Under the pieces are notes generated by a model. The model saw only the letters and a program-made list of their open reading frames with translations, did no database searches and was not told the origin of the DNA. Positions 1 to 7,167 of a stretch of 17,497 bases of DNA are shown here, in pieces. The translations under genes were made by a program, and so were the position numbers. This stretch comes from an uncultured Eggerthellaceae bacterium (lineage in GTDB: Bacteria > Actinomycetota > Coriobacteriia > Coriobacteriales > Eggerthellaceae). The DNA is taken from the NCBI GenBank assembly GCA_934670115.1, contig CAKUOV010000048.1, positions 1 to 17,497 on the forward strand. The letters run 5' to 3'. How positions within the stretch are numbered: position 1 is the stretch's first letter; each line of letters starts with the position of its first letter.

Positions 1-539
1 GCGGCTTCGACGGCAGCTGCCCCGGCATCCCCATCTGCGGTTTCGCCAACGGTTGCGCCCGGAACTCCCCCGCCGCCAACAGTGCCAACACTGCACAGCG
101 CGCCGTAACCACGACCCGTATCTGTTGCGCCCGGCATCGGCTGCACCGTGCGCACGTAATCAAGCCCCAAAGCATTCGGCAGCGCCATAAGGCCTTCTTC
201 ATTCATATCAAGCGCCGTGTGGAAGTTCATAAGCGCCACACCATTCTCAAGCGCGGAATAAATCAGGGCGCCAGGCTGCTGCGCCACGGAAGTTCCCGGA
301 AGAAAGCTCTCGGGCGGCTGCAAAAACGCTGGATGATGCGTGAGCAGCACATTCGCACCTGCTTGTTTCGCCTGCTCAATCGCATGAACCGAAGGATCAA
401 GCGCCACGGCAACACCGGAAACCATGCAAGAAGGGTCGCCCGCCAACAAGCCAGTTCTGTCCCAGCTCTCCGCATCTTGCGCGGGATATTTCCCCAAAAG
501 CAACCGCTCAAGCTCGCCGATGGTGCAATGCAGTGTCAT
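1..539 (-). CDS. NIF3-like dinuclear metal-centre protein (DUF34), 3'-truncated by window edge
   Basis: The reading frame is open from an ATG at 537-539 to the window edge, giving 179 codons. The start has a good Shine-Dalgarno (GAGAGGAAG, about 4 nt upstream) and lies 54 nt after the PHP gene stop. The N-terminus carries the NIF3 signature: a double-His motif LLTHHP (residues 65-70) and NFHTALD (about 105-111), which supply ligands of the dinuclear metal site. The family forms hexamers; a GTP cyclohydrolase I type 2 label is common in annotations but the physiological substrate is not settled. Beginning near residue 153 the protein becomes Gly/Ala-rich (GTVGGGGVPGATVG and onward), which looks like a low-complexity insertion at the point where relatives change to their inserted middle domain. 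The C-terminal metal ligands lie outside the window. Family assignment is firm, function is not. Confidence 0.88.
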   Translation of the reverse strand, partial: MTLHCTIGELERLLLGKYPAQDAESWDRTGLLAGDPSCMVSGVAVALDPSVHAIEQAKQAGANVLLTHHPAFLQPPESFLPGTSVAQQPGALIYSALENGVALMNFHTALDMNEEGLMALPNALGLDYVRTVQPMPGATDTGRGYGALCSVGTVGGGGVPGATVGETADGDAGAAAVEA

Positions 540-593
540 GGAACTTCCTCTCTTCTTGACAAGCGGCACGCGAACTTCGCGCCTTAAACACTT

Positions 594-1403
594 TTAACTC
601 AAAGGAATGCGGCGACGATCCCCTGTTGCCGTGGGAACCGTTATGTAGCGATACCCCGCCTCGTACATCAGCGCATACGCCTTATCTAACCCACGCGTCA
701 CGTGCTCGGGCGCATGGGCATCGGTACCCACCGAGCAAGGAATACCCGCACGGCAGAACAAGCGCAAAAGCTCGAGCGCCGGATACATCTGCTGGCAATC
801 GTAATACGCGCCCGCCGTGTTGACTTCGACCATTTTATCGGTAGATGCAAGCGCTTCAGTCATTTCCTGGTAACATTTATCCAGGTCAAAGCTTGGATAA
901 TACCCGAATTTCTTCGCCAGATCAGGGTGCGCCATGGCATCGATAGGCCAGTCCGAGCACGCTGCCTCAATCCATAGCTCAACATAACGCCGCCACACGG
1001 CATCGGTGCCGAATTCGCTCCATCGACCCATATATGCCGGGTCATCAAAGCCCCAGCCGTCAATGAAATGCACCGACAGCAGCGCATACGCGAACGGCGC
1101 AAACGTGTCGCTATCCATCGCACGCGTCTCGAAATCTCCCAGCCAATCAAATTCCGCGCCAGCAACCACTTCGATATCCGAATACCGTTGCTGAGCTGCG
1201 CTGATTTCCTGTAGGTACTGTGGTAGAAGCGCCGCTTCAATCGCGTTCTCCTTCAAAGGATCAAGCTCGGGCGGCAGCGGGTAATGCTCCGTTACCGCAA
1301 GCGTTGTGATTCCCGCCTGGCGCGCAGCACATACCAGCTGGTCAACGCTTCCCTGGCCGTGCCCCGAATAAACCGTATGCGTGTGGCAATTCACCAACTC
1401 CAT
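594..1403 (-). CDS. PHP-domain metal-dependent phosphohydrolase, histidinol-phosphatase (HisJ/HisK) type
   Basis: This 269-residue protein has the PHP metal-site motifs in order: CHTHT (H7, H9), TEHYP (H40), GAEFDW (E84), SVHFIDG (H112), MAHPDL (H159) and GTDAH (D228, H230). These form the trinuclear metal centre of PHP phosphoesterases. Length and motif spacing fit the HisJ-type histidinol-phosphate phosphatases, which release phosphate from L-histidinol phosphate in histidine synthesis. No other his gene is in the window, so the substrate rests on family resemblance alone and another phosphoester is possible. It begins 6 nt after the cysteine desulfurase stop, so the two are probably co-transcribed, followed by the NIF3-like gene. 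The protein is predicted cytosolic: no signal peptide or membrane segment is visible. Confidence 0.85.
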   Translation of the reverse strand: MELVNCHTHTVYSGHGQGSVDQLVCAARQAGITTLAVTEHYPLPPELDPLKENAIEAALLPQYLQEISAAQQRYSDIEVVAGAEFDWLGDFETRAMDSDTFAPFAYALLSVHFIDGWGFDDPAYMGRWSEFGTDAVWRRYVELWIEAACSDWPIDAMAHPDLAKKFGYYPSFDLDKCYQEMTEALASTDKMVEVNTAGAYYDCQQMYPALELLRLFCRAGIPCSVGTDAHAPEHVTRGLDKAYALMYEAGYRYITVPTATGDRRRIPLS

Positions 1404-1409
1404 AGCAAG

Positions 1410-2600
1410 CTACTTCCGAATGCAATTCTCAAGCGCTGCAACGAACGCATCAATCTGCTCCTGCGTGGTGTAGCGCCCCATGGACACACGAAGCGCGCCA
1501 TACGCTTTATCGGGCGGCACACCCATGGCTTTAAGCACATGGCTTGGATCCAAGCTATGCGATGAACAGGCCGAACCGCCCGAAACGCCGAAGCCCGCTT
1601 GATCAAGGCGTATGATAAGCGTCTCGCTTTCAAAACCAGAAACTAAAACATGCACAATATTAGGCAGATATGCTTCATCGCCCGCGTCAACCGAAACCGT
1701 TGGGGAAATGCGCTTGAGCTGGGCAAGGCGCGCATATAGATCATCACGCAAGCCGCGAAGACGTGCGCTCTCTGCCGCCTGAGTTTCCACCGCAGCGTGG
1801 CATGCAGCAGCAAAAGCGCAGATAGCAGGAACGTTTTGCGTTCCGCTTCGACGCCCTTCTTCTTGTCCGCCGCCCAAAAGATACGGCACGAACGGCGTGC
1901 GCGTTTTCAGGTACAGAACACCAATGCCCTTCGGAGCACCAATCTTGTGCCCCGAAAACGATGCAGCATCCACATCCAAATCCTGAAGGTCAACGGGCGT
2001 CTTTCCCAGCGCCTGCGTTGCATCGGTGTGGAAGAGCGCGCCAGCCTTATGGGTAATCTCTGCAAGCTGCTTAATGGGCTGGATTGATCCCACTTCGCTG
2101 TTCGCCATCATGATGGAAACTAGCACGGTATCATCGCGCAACGCTTGATGCAATGCGGCGGGGCTCACAAACCCGCGGGAATCCACTGGCAGATACGTGA
2201 CCGCAACGCCTTCGCGCTCCAGACGGTGCGCCGGCGCCAACACCGCATCGTGTTCAATGGCAGAAACGATAACGTGTCCGCCCCCATGAATACCGCGCTT
2301 CTCACGCTGCTGCAATGCAGCGCGCGTCAGCCCGAACAGGGCGGAGTTATCGGATTCCGTAGCGCCCGACGTGAAGATAATCTCGGGAGGACGCTTCGCA
2401 TGTAAGCTTTCCGCAACGCTGCGTCGCGCTTTCTCCAAAAGCTCAAAAGCATAACGTCCCGGTCCATGCAGCGAGTTCGCATTTGCACCGCCCGCCGTCA
2501 TATGAACAGCGTCCGGCTGCATGAACTGCGCTAACGCATCTGCTGCTTCAGGGCACAGGGGCGCCGTTGCGGCATAATCAAGATAAACGTAATCGCTCAT
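1410..2600 (-). CDS. Class V cysteine desulfurase (NifS/IscS family)
   Basis: A PLP enzyme that takes sulfur from cysteine as a persulfide for Fe-S clusters, thiamine or tRNA thiolation. Visible landmarks: YLDYAATAP at the N-terminus, FTSGATESDN (cofactor phosphate), HTDATQALG (PLP-contacting Asp), SGHKIGAPKG with the Schiff-base Lys at residue 219, the conserved GGGQEEGRRSGTQN, and the active-site Cys at 345 in GVSGGSACSS. It is 396 residues if started at the ATG at 2598-2600. An in-frame ATG at 2649-2651 would add 17 residues not expected in the family; neither start has a convincing Shine-Dalgarno, so the choice follows the family N-terminus. No iscU, sufU or mnmA gene is adjacent, so the sulfur acceptor cannot be read from context. 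It lies 72 nt downstream of rpe and 6 nt upstream of the PHP gene. Confidence 0.92.
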   Translation of the reverse strand: MSDYVYLDYAATAPLCPEAADALAQFMQPDAVHMTAGGANANSLHGPGRYAFELLEKARRSVAESLHAKRPPEIIFTSGATESDNSALFGLTRAALQQREKRGIHGGGHVIVSAIEHDAVLAPAHRLEREGVAVTYLPVDSRGFVSPAALHQALRDDTVLVSIMMANSEVGSIQPIKQLAEITHKAGALFHTDATQALGKTPVDLQDLDVDAASFSGHKIGAPKGIGVLYLKTRTPFVPYLLGGGQEEGRRSGTQNVPAICAFAAACHAAVETQAAESARLRGLRDDLYARLAQLKRISPTVSVDAGDEAYLPNIVHVLVSGFESETLIIRLDQAGFGVSGGSACSSHSLDPSHVLKAMGVPPDKAYGALRVSMGRYTTQEQIDAFVAALENCIRK

Positions 2601-2672
2601 TTTTACCCGCTTATTCTCACTCGCTTGCCACAAGGGCCGATTTTTTCGCATGCTAAGCCAGCCAGTCGCACG

Positions 2673-3365
2673 CTATTGCACATCCTGTTGGGCCTGGCGT
2701 GCCGCCGCTTCGATTTCTTTCAGTGCCTGCGCCGGATCTTCTGCGGCATAAACGGCATTTCCGCAAACAAACACGTCAGCACCCGCCTGGGCAACACCGG
2801 CAACTGTTTTCAAGCCAATACCGCCATCAACTTGAATCAACGGCTCTACCTGGTGCTTTTTCGCCATTTCGACAACTTCGGCAACTTTCTTATCGCTGCC
2901 TTCGATATAGGACTGGCCCGAAAAACCCGGCTCAACGCTCATGATAAGCACCATGTCCAGCTGCTCGATGACAGGCTCTAAAACGGAAACAGGCGTCTTC
3001 GGCTTCACGGACAGCGCCGCACGCGCACCTACCTCATGCGCCATATCAAGCGCTTTTCGCATATCGTCAACACAGTCGAACGCTTCCACATGCATCGTAA
3101 TCATATTAGCGCCGGCAGCCAAATACCACGGCAGCTGCTCAAGCGGATTAGAAATCATCAAGTGAACATCCAAGGGAATGCGCGCAATGCGAGCGAGCTG
3201 CTTGACCACGGGTACGCCAATAGTCAGATTCGGCACAAAATGACCATCCATAACGTCAACATGGATATACCCTGCACCGGCATCTTCGATAAGCTTGATT
3301 TGGCTTTCCAGATTCATGAAGTCGGCGGACAAAATTGACGGGGCAATCTTTGGCTCCTGGAACAT
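2673..3365 (-). CDS. rpe: Ribulose-phosphate 3-epimerase
   Basis: Interconverts D-ribulose 5-phosphate and D-xylulose 5-phosphate in the non-oxidative pentose phosphate pathway. The 230-residue TIM barrel shows all hallmark motifs: IAPSILSADF at the N-terminus, YIHVDVMDGHFVPN (metal ligands H35 and D37), DVHLMI (H68), MHVEA, SVEPGFSGQ in the phosphate loop region, and QVDGGI (D180, the second acid-base Asp). The start at 3363-3365 was chosen over an upstream in-frame ATG at 3396-3398 because AAAGGAG sits 5 nt before it and the homologous N-terminus begins there. It is first in the minus-strand block, behind a region that faces the plus-strand alkyltransferase-like gene. A possible -10 hexamer TAGAAT lies upstream at 3397-3402. 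Confidence 0.95.
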   Translation of the reverse strand: MFQEPKIAPSILSADFMNLESQIKLIEDAGAGYIHVDVMDGHFVPNLTIGVPVVKQLARIARIPLDVHLMISNPLEQLPWYLAAGANMITMHVEAFDCVDDMRKALDMAHEVGARAALSVKPKTPVSVLEPVIEQLDMVLIMSVEPGFSGQSYIEGSDKKVAEVVEMAKKHQVEPLIQVDGGIGLKTVAGVAQAGADVFVCGNAVYAAEDPAQALKEIEAAARQAQQDVQ

Positions 3366-3528
3366 GGCTACTCCTTTTTCGTTTGCTTTGCCGCTCATTC
3401 TAGCGCAAAGACAGCAGTGGCCCTGCAGATATCGGTATTATTTCGCGATTTGTTAATGGCAGGAGTGCGCCACAGCTCGCGTATAATGAAACATGCAGGT
3501 TCTTTTGGAAGCCACAGAGAGGCACCTT
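3366..3528. promoter_or_regulatory. Divergent intergenic promoter region between rpe and the alkyltransferase-like gene
   Basis: This is the only divergent gene pair in the window. On the plus strand a perfect TATAAT at 3482-3487 implies a transcript start near 3494, giving a leader of about 35 nt before the ATG at 3529. No good -35 box is seen at 16-18 nt. On the minus strand TAGAAT (3397-3402, read in reverse) could be the -10 of rpe, again without a clear -35. No obvious operator palindrome was found. Confidence 0.5.
3482..3487 (+). promoter_or_regulatory. Consensus -10 element for the alkyltransferase-like gene
   Basis: The hexamer TATAAT occurs exactly here, 42 nt before the chosen start codon. 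The expected -35 position (about 3459-3464, GCAGGA) does not resemble TTGACA, so the promoter may be weak or depend on an activator. The hexamer also argues against starting translation at the ATG at 3493, which would sit at the likely transcription start. Confidence 0.5.
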
Positions 3529-4029
3529 ATGCAAACCCACGCCGCGCCCTTCGACGCAACCGTTCAATATTACGTGTATCGCAGCCCCTATGGTTTTTTG
3601 ACCATCCAGGCAACAAATACGCATGTGACCTGCATAAAGTTTGGAGAAGAAGAACTCAGTGGTCCGTGCAAGCCTAATCGATTGACCAATCTTATGGCAA
3701 CCGAGCTTCTGGAATATTTCGCGGGCAAAAGACAAGCATTCGATATTCCGTTAGCGCCCGCTGGCACGGCATTTCAAAAAGACGTGTGGCGCGAAATCAT
3801 GAAAATCCCCTACGGAAAAAGCGCGGCCACATCAACCATCGCCGCGCGCTTGGGCGATGAATCGGCGTATCGCGTTGTCGGCACTGCCGCAAAACGCAGC
3901 CCTTTGGCCATTGTGGTGCCAACGCATCGCATTTGTGCGGCACCAGGCCGCAAGCTCAACGCCACGAAAGCAAACGTGTTCAACGCCGCCCTGCTCAAAG
4001 CAGAGCGCCACTATTTAGGATTGGAATAA
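3529..4029 (+). CDS. Alkyltransferase-like (MGMT/Ada C-terminal family) protein lacking the acceptor cysteine
   Basis: The 166-residue protein aligns by eye with O6-alkylguanine-DNA alkyltransferases. It has an N-terminal beta domain (about residues 10-45), then GTAFQKDVWREIMKIPYG (about 79-96), a helix-turn-helix stretch with the DNA-contacting Arg retained (YRVVG, R115), and the active-site block. That block reads VPTHR instead of VPCHR: residue 132 is Thr (ACG, 3922-3924). Other pocket positions also differ: the Tyr of the usual SY motif is Thr 101, the Asn of the NP hinge is Ser 124, and the GYxGG segment is replaced by NATKANVF. Direct methyl transfer by the normal mechanism is therefore unlikely. 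Cys-less alkyltransferase-like (ATL) proteins bind alkylated DNA and hand it to nucleotide excision repair; a similar role here is inference. The start at 3529 has GAGAGG 6 nt upstream. It is the only plus-strand gene, with its own promoter and terminator. Confidence 0.82.
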   Translation: MQTHAAPFDATVQYYVYRSPYGFLTIQATNTHVTCIKFGEEELSGPCKPNRLTNLMATELLEYFAGKRQAFDIPLAPAGTAFQKDVWREIMKIPYGKSAATSTIAARLGDESAYRVVGTAAKRSPLAIVVPTHRICAAPGRKLNATKANVFNAALLKAERHYLGLE

Positions 4030-4035
4030 AGAGGC

Positions 4036-4063
4036 GAGCGCGTTGCAACCGCGCAAGGCGCTC
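4036..4063. terminator. Stem-loop between convergent genes, probable bidirectional terminator
   Basis: GAGCGC (4036-4041) pairs with GCGCTC (4058-4063). After one mismatch, TTGC (4043-4046) pairs with GCAA (4053-4056), closing a 6-nt loop. It sits in the 42-nt gap between the stops of the alkyltransferase-like gene and gpsA. The trailing T-run is weak: CTCTTTATT on the minus side and none on the plus side. Termination is plausible from position but may be inefficient. Confidence 0.5.
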
Positions 4064-4071
4064 TGAAAGCC

Positions 4072-5067
4072 CTAGTAGAACTCTGGCTTAAGCGGACGAT
4101 CCAGCAGACGATCAGACACCAGGCGCGGATCGAAATCCTCCCATACCACGCGGCGCACGATATCGGTAATGGGCAGCTCAACGCCCACTTTTGCCGCCAG
4201 CTCACCAAGCGTTTTGCACGCAACGGCGCCTTCGGCCACCATATGCGTTTCCGCGGTAAAATCATCAAGCGTCTTGCCCTGCGCAATCATCTCGCCCAAG
4301 CGACGATTGCGCGAATGCCGTGACATGCACGTAACAATCATGTCGCCCGTACCCGCAAGACCCATGCAGGTAAGCGCTTGCCCACCGCATGCCGTAACTA
4401 AGCGGCTCATCTCCGCTAAACCGCGCGTTTGCAGCATGGCGGCCGTATTGTCACCGTAGCCCAAGCCATACGCGCAACCCGTTGCGATAGCAATGACGTT
4501 CTTGAACGCAGCGCACAGCTCAACGCCCAAAACATCGGTACTCGCATACGTTCTAAACGAAAACGTGGCAAAAAGCTCCTGGAATAGCCGCGTTGTTTGC
4601 TCATTCGCGCTGGCAATAACAGTAGCCGACGGCGTGCCTAAAATGACTTCCTCTGCATGATTCGGACCCGAAAGCGCAGCAAGACGGCTCACGTTCCCTA
4701 AAACGTCTTCGAAGATTTCAACGCCCACCATGCCCGTTTTAGCCTCGACGCCTTTCGAGCAAATAATGATAGGAAGAGTATCGCTTACGAAAGGAGCAAT
4801 CGCCTGCGCCGTTTCACGCAACGTGGACGACGGCATGACAATCACGCATGCTTGCGCACCCGAAAGCGCCTCTTCGTGGCTTTTCGTTGCAGTAATGTTC
4901 TTGCTTAACGTAACATCGCTCAAATAACGCGGGTTCGCGTGGTTTTCGTTGATGCCGCACACAACTTCATCTTTGCGCGCCCAAAGAAGAACCTCGTTGT
5001 TGTTTTTCGCAACAACCTGCGCTAATGCCGTTCCCCACGAGCCTGCGCCAATTACTGCAACTTTCAT
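4072..5067 (-). CDS. gpsA: Glycerol-3-phosphate dehydrogenase [NAD(P)+]
   Basis: Makes sn-glycerol 3-phosphate from dihydroxyacetone phosphate, the head-group precursor for phospholipids. The 331 residues begin with a Rossmann motif (VIGAGSWGTALA, residues 5-16). They continue with IICSKGVE (K105), ALSGPNHAEEV, the catalytic-region ELCAAFKNVIAIATG (K189), GLAGTGDMIVTC and SRNRRLG, all diagnostic of GpsA. Length is normal. The ATG at 5065-5067 has AGGG about 5 nt upstream and follows the plsY stop by 6 nt, so its product feeds the PlsY acyltransferase encoded just before it. It is the last gene of the long minus-strand operon and ends at the convergent gap stem-loop. Confidence 0.96.
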   Translation of the reverse strand: MKVAVIGAGSWGTALAQVVAKNNNEVLLWARKDEVVCGINENHANPRYLSDVTLSKNITATKSHEEALSGAQACVIVMPSSTLRETAQAIAPFVSDTLPIIICSKGVEAKTGMVGVEIFEDVLGNVSRLAALSGPNHAEEVILGTPSATVIASANEQTTRLFQELFATFSFRTYASTDVLGVELCAAFKNVIAIATGCAYGLGYGDNTAAMLQTRGLAEMSRLVTACGGQALTCMGLAGTGDMIVTCMSRHSRNRRLGEMIAQGKTLDDFTAETHMVAEGAVACKTLGELAAKVGVELPITDIVRRVVWEDFDPRLVSDRLLDRPLKPEFY

Positions 5068-5073
5068 GACACC

Positions 5074-5739
5074 CTACTTATCTGCAGCTTTCTTGCCGCC
5101 AATCTTGTTCTCGGTACCGTGCGCCAAGCGCTCCATATTCGAGCGATGCGACCACAGCACCAGAATCCCAATTGCAAAACACAACACGATTGCCAACGGG
5201 TTGCCCCAATAAACGTACAGCCCGATAAACGGGAAAATGACCGCCGCCGCAATTGAACCGGCAGAAACCGCCTTCGTGAAGAACACGAACAGGATAAACG
5301 CCGCCAAAAGCAGCAAAAACCACTGAAAGCCGAACGCCACCACGGCAACGCCAGCGCCACACGCAACACCTTTACCGCCCCGCAGTTTCAACCAGGGAGT
5401 AAAAATATGCCCCATAACAACGCTTAGACCAGCAATGATGACAATCAGGCGCGTATCGACAAATGCTTGCGTAATCCAGCCCGAATCCAAAGCCACGCTG
5501 CTCAAAACGTTCGCAAGAACGCATGCGACAATCGCCTTCGCGAAGTCAAGAACAAAGCAGGCGTAACCGACTTTCTTGCCATAAGACCTGATCATATTCG
5601 TGGTGCCAATATTGCCACTGCCGTGCTCGCGCACGTCGTCATGATAAAACGCGCGCGAAAGCACCACGCCCCACGGAATAGACCCCAACAGGAACGCCTC
5701 AGCAATAACGGCCAAAATGACACAAGCTTGCAACAGCAT
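5074..5739 (-). CDS. plsY: Glycerol-3-phosphate acyltransferase (acyl-phosphate dependent)
   Basis: An integral membrane enzyme that moves an acyl chain from acyl-phosphate to the 1-position of glycerol 3-phosphate, giving lysophosphatidic acid. The 221-residue protein shows the PlsY signatures: LLGSIPWGVVLSR after the first membrane segment, the cytosolic GSGNIGTTNMIRSYGKKVG block (about residues 41-59), and HIFTPWLKLRGGKGVACGAG in the second conserved loop. At least five hydrophobic segments are visible. The C-terminus is basic and longer than the last membrane helix. The gene starts 4 nt after the der stop with only a weak Shine-Dalgarno, which suggests translation coupled to der, and is followed 6 nt later by gpsA. 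PlsX, which makes the acyl-phosphate donor, is not in this window. Confidence 0.95.
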   Translation of the reverse strand: MLLQACVILAVIAEAFLLGSIPWGVVLSRAFYHDDVREHGSGNIGTTNMIRSYGKKVGYACFVLDFAKAIVACVLANVLSSVALDSGWITQAFVDTRLIVIIAGLSVVMGHIFTPWLKLRGGKGVACGAGVAVVAFGFQWFLLLLAAFILFVFFTKAVSAGSIAAAVIFPFIGLYVYWGNPLAIVLCFAIGILVLWSHRSNMERLAHGTENKIGGKKAADK

Positions 5740-5743
5740 GTCA

Positions 5744-7063
5744 CTAGTCTTTCTTCTTGAACTTGAAGTACACCGGGGTACCCGTTAGGTCAAACGACTT
5801 GCGGAAACGATTCTCCAGGAAGCGCTCGAACGAATCGGTAATCAGGTCGGGATGGTTCACGAAGAACGTGAAGCGCGGCGGGCACACGTCAGTTTGCGTC
5901 ATGTACTTCATGCGCAGAACCTTGCGGCCCTTGGAAATGGTGTGGCCCGTTTCGCGAATCTCGCTCAGCCAGTTGTTCAATGCGCTGGTAGAAATCGTCT
6001 TGTTATAGTTCTCGAAGACTTGATCGATGGCTTCCCAAATATGATCGACGTTCTTGCCCGTTTTCGCAACCGCGGAAACAACCGGCGCGTAGCTCACAAA
6101 CGTCATGCGATCTTCAATCCTGTCGCGAATGTCTTGCTTCTTTTCAGGGCCTTCTACCAGGTCCCATTTATTCAGGACAATGACCATAGCGCAGCCACGC
6201 TCGGCAGCGTACCCCGCAACGCGCTGGTCTTCGTTTGTCAGGCCAATCTCGGAGTCAATCACCAGAACCGCCACGTTCGCGCGGTCAATCGCACGCATTG
6301 CACGTACAAAGCCGTAGTACTCAACGTCTTCTTCAATCAGACTCTTACGGCGCAGGCCCGCCGTATCAACAATGGTGTACAACTTGCCATCGTGTTCCAC
6401 CAGCGTATCAACGGCATCGCGCGTAGTGCCGGCAACATCAGACACAATGGAGCGTTCGTTATTCGTCATCTTGTTCGTGAGCGACGACTTGCCCGCATTC
6501 GGACGACCGATAATGGCAATATTCACGCTCTCGGGATCGGGCTCAATGTCTTTGTCCAAGCCCATCTCGCGCAGCTTGTCAATAACGGCGTCCAAAAGGT
6601 CACCCGTGCCATTACCATGCGTAGCAGAAACCGGCCACGGGTCACCCAAGCCCAGGGAGTAGAATTCCCACATGTCATCATACTTATTCGGGGTATCCAT
6701 CTTGTTCACCAACAGCATGATGGGCTTGTCGGAACGACGCAGAATACGCGCAACAGCCTCGTCATCGGCCATAATGCCCGTCTTCGCGTCTACCAAAAAC
6801 AGAATCAAATCCGCCTCGTGCGTTGCTTCGATAGCCTGAGCGCGAATGCTTCCCTGGAATTTATCGTCATCGCCCATCTCAATACCGCCGGTATCGATAA
6901 GCTTGAAGGAAACGCCGTTCCAGTCGGCAATATGGTACGAGCGATCGCGCGTCACGCCGCGCATTTCATGGACAATTGCCTCGTCCGCCTGAGCAATCCT
7001 GTTCACGAACGTGGATTTGCCCACATTGGGGCGCCCCACCACAGCAATAATCGGCAAAGGCAT
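5744..7063 (-). CDS. der: Ribosome-associated GTPase Der (EngA)
   Basis: An essential double GTPase needed for maturation of the 50S ribosomal subunit. Of its 439 residues, the first G domain has VVGRPNVGKST (G1, K16), DTGG (G3, 57-60) and NKMD (G4, 120-123). The second has IIGRPNAGKSS (G1, about 185-194), DTAG (G3) and NKWD (G4, 298-301). The C-terminal KH-like domain ends in the typical FVNHPDLITDSFERFLENRFR block and a Lys-rich tail. The start has an excellent Shine-Dalgarno (AAGGGAGG at 7070-7077, 6 nt spacing). The 104-nt gap before it is the widest on this side of plsC, so der may have its own promoter, though no convincing -35/-10 pair was found there. Confidence 0.97.
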   Translation of the reverse strand: MPLPIIAVVGRPNVGKSTFVNRIAQADEAIVHEMRGVTRDRSYHIADWNGVSFKLIDTGGIEMGDDDKFQGSIRAQAIEATHEADLILFLVDAKTGIMADDEAVARILRRSDKPIMLLVNKMDTPNKYDDMWEFYSLGLGDPWPVSATHGNGTGDLLDAVIDKLREMGLDKDIEPDPESVNIAIIGRPNAGKSSLTNKMTNNERSIVSDVAGTTRDAVDTLVEHDGKLYTIVDTAGLRRKSLIEEDVEYYGFVRAMRAIDRANVAVLVIDSEIGLTNEDQRVAGYAAERGCAMVIVLNKWDLVEGPEKKQDIRDRIEDRMTFVSYAPVVSAVAKTGKNVDHIWEAIDQVFENYNKTISTSALNNWLSEIRETGHTISKGRKVLRMKYMTQTDVCPPRFTFFVNHPDLITDSFERFLENRFRKSFDLTGTPVYFKFKKKD

Positions 7064-7167
7064 AGAAAACCTCCCTTATATTCAAAAAGTCGCAATGACT
7101 CTAAGCGCATAATTGCACTAGTATTCCAGCATGAATGTTTATTATCGCAGCAAAAAGGAACAAAAAG

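Noticed and set aside
3493..3528. Upstream ATG adding 12 residues to the alkyltransferase-like protein
   Set aside because: It has no Shine-Dalgarno and lies only 6 nt after a consensus -10 box, so it would be at the transcription start. The ATG at 3529 has a good ribosome-binding site.
7084..7100. Small hairpin with T-run upstream of der as a terminator or attenuator
   Set aside because: Only a 4-bp stem (AGTC/GACT), too weak to support a terminator call.
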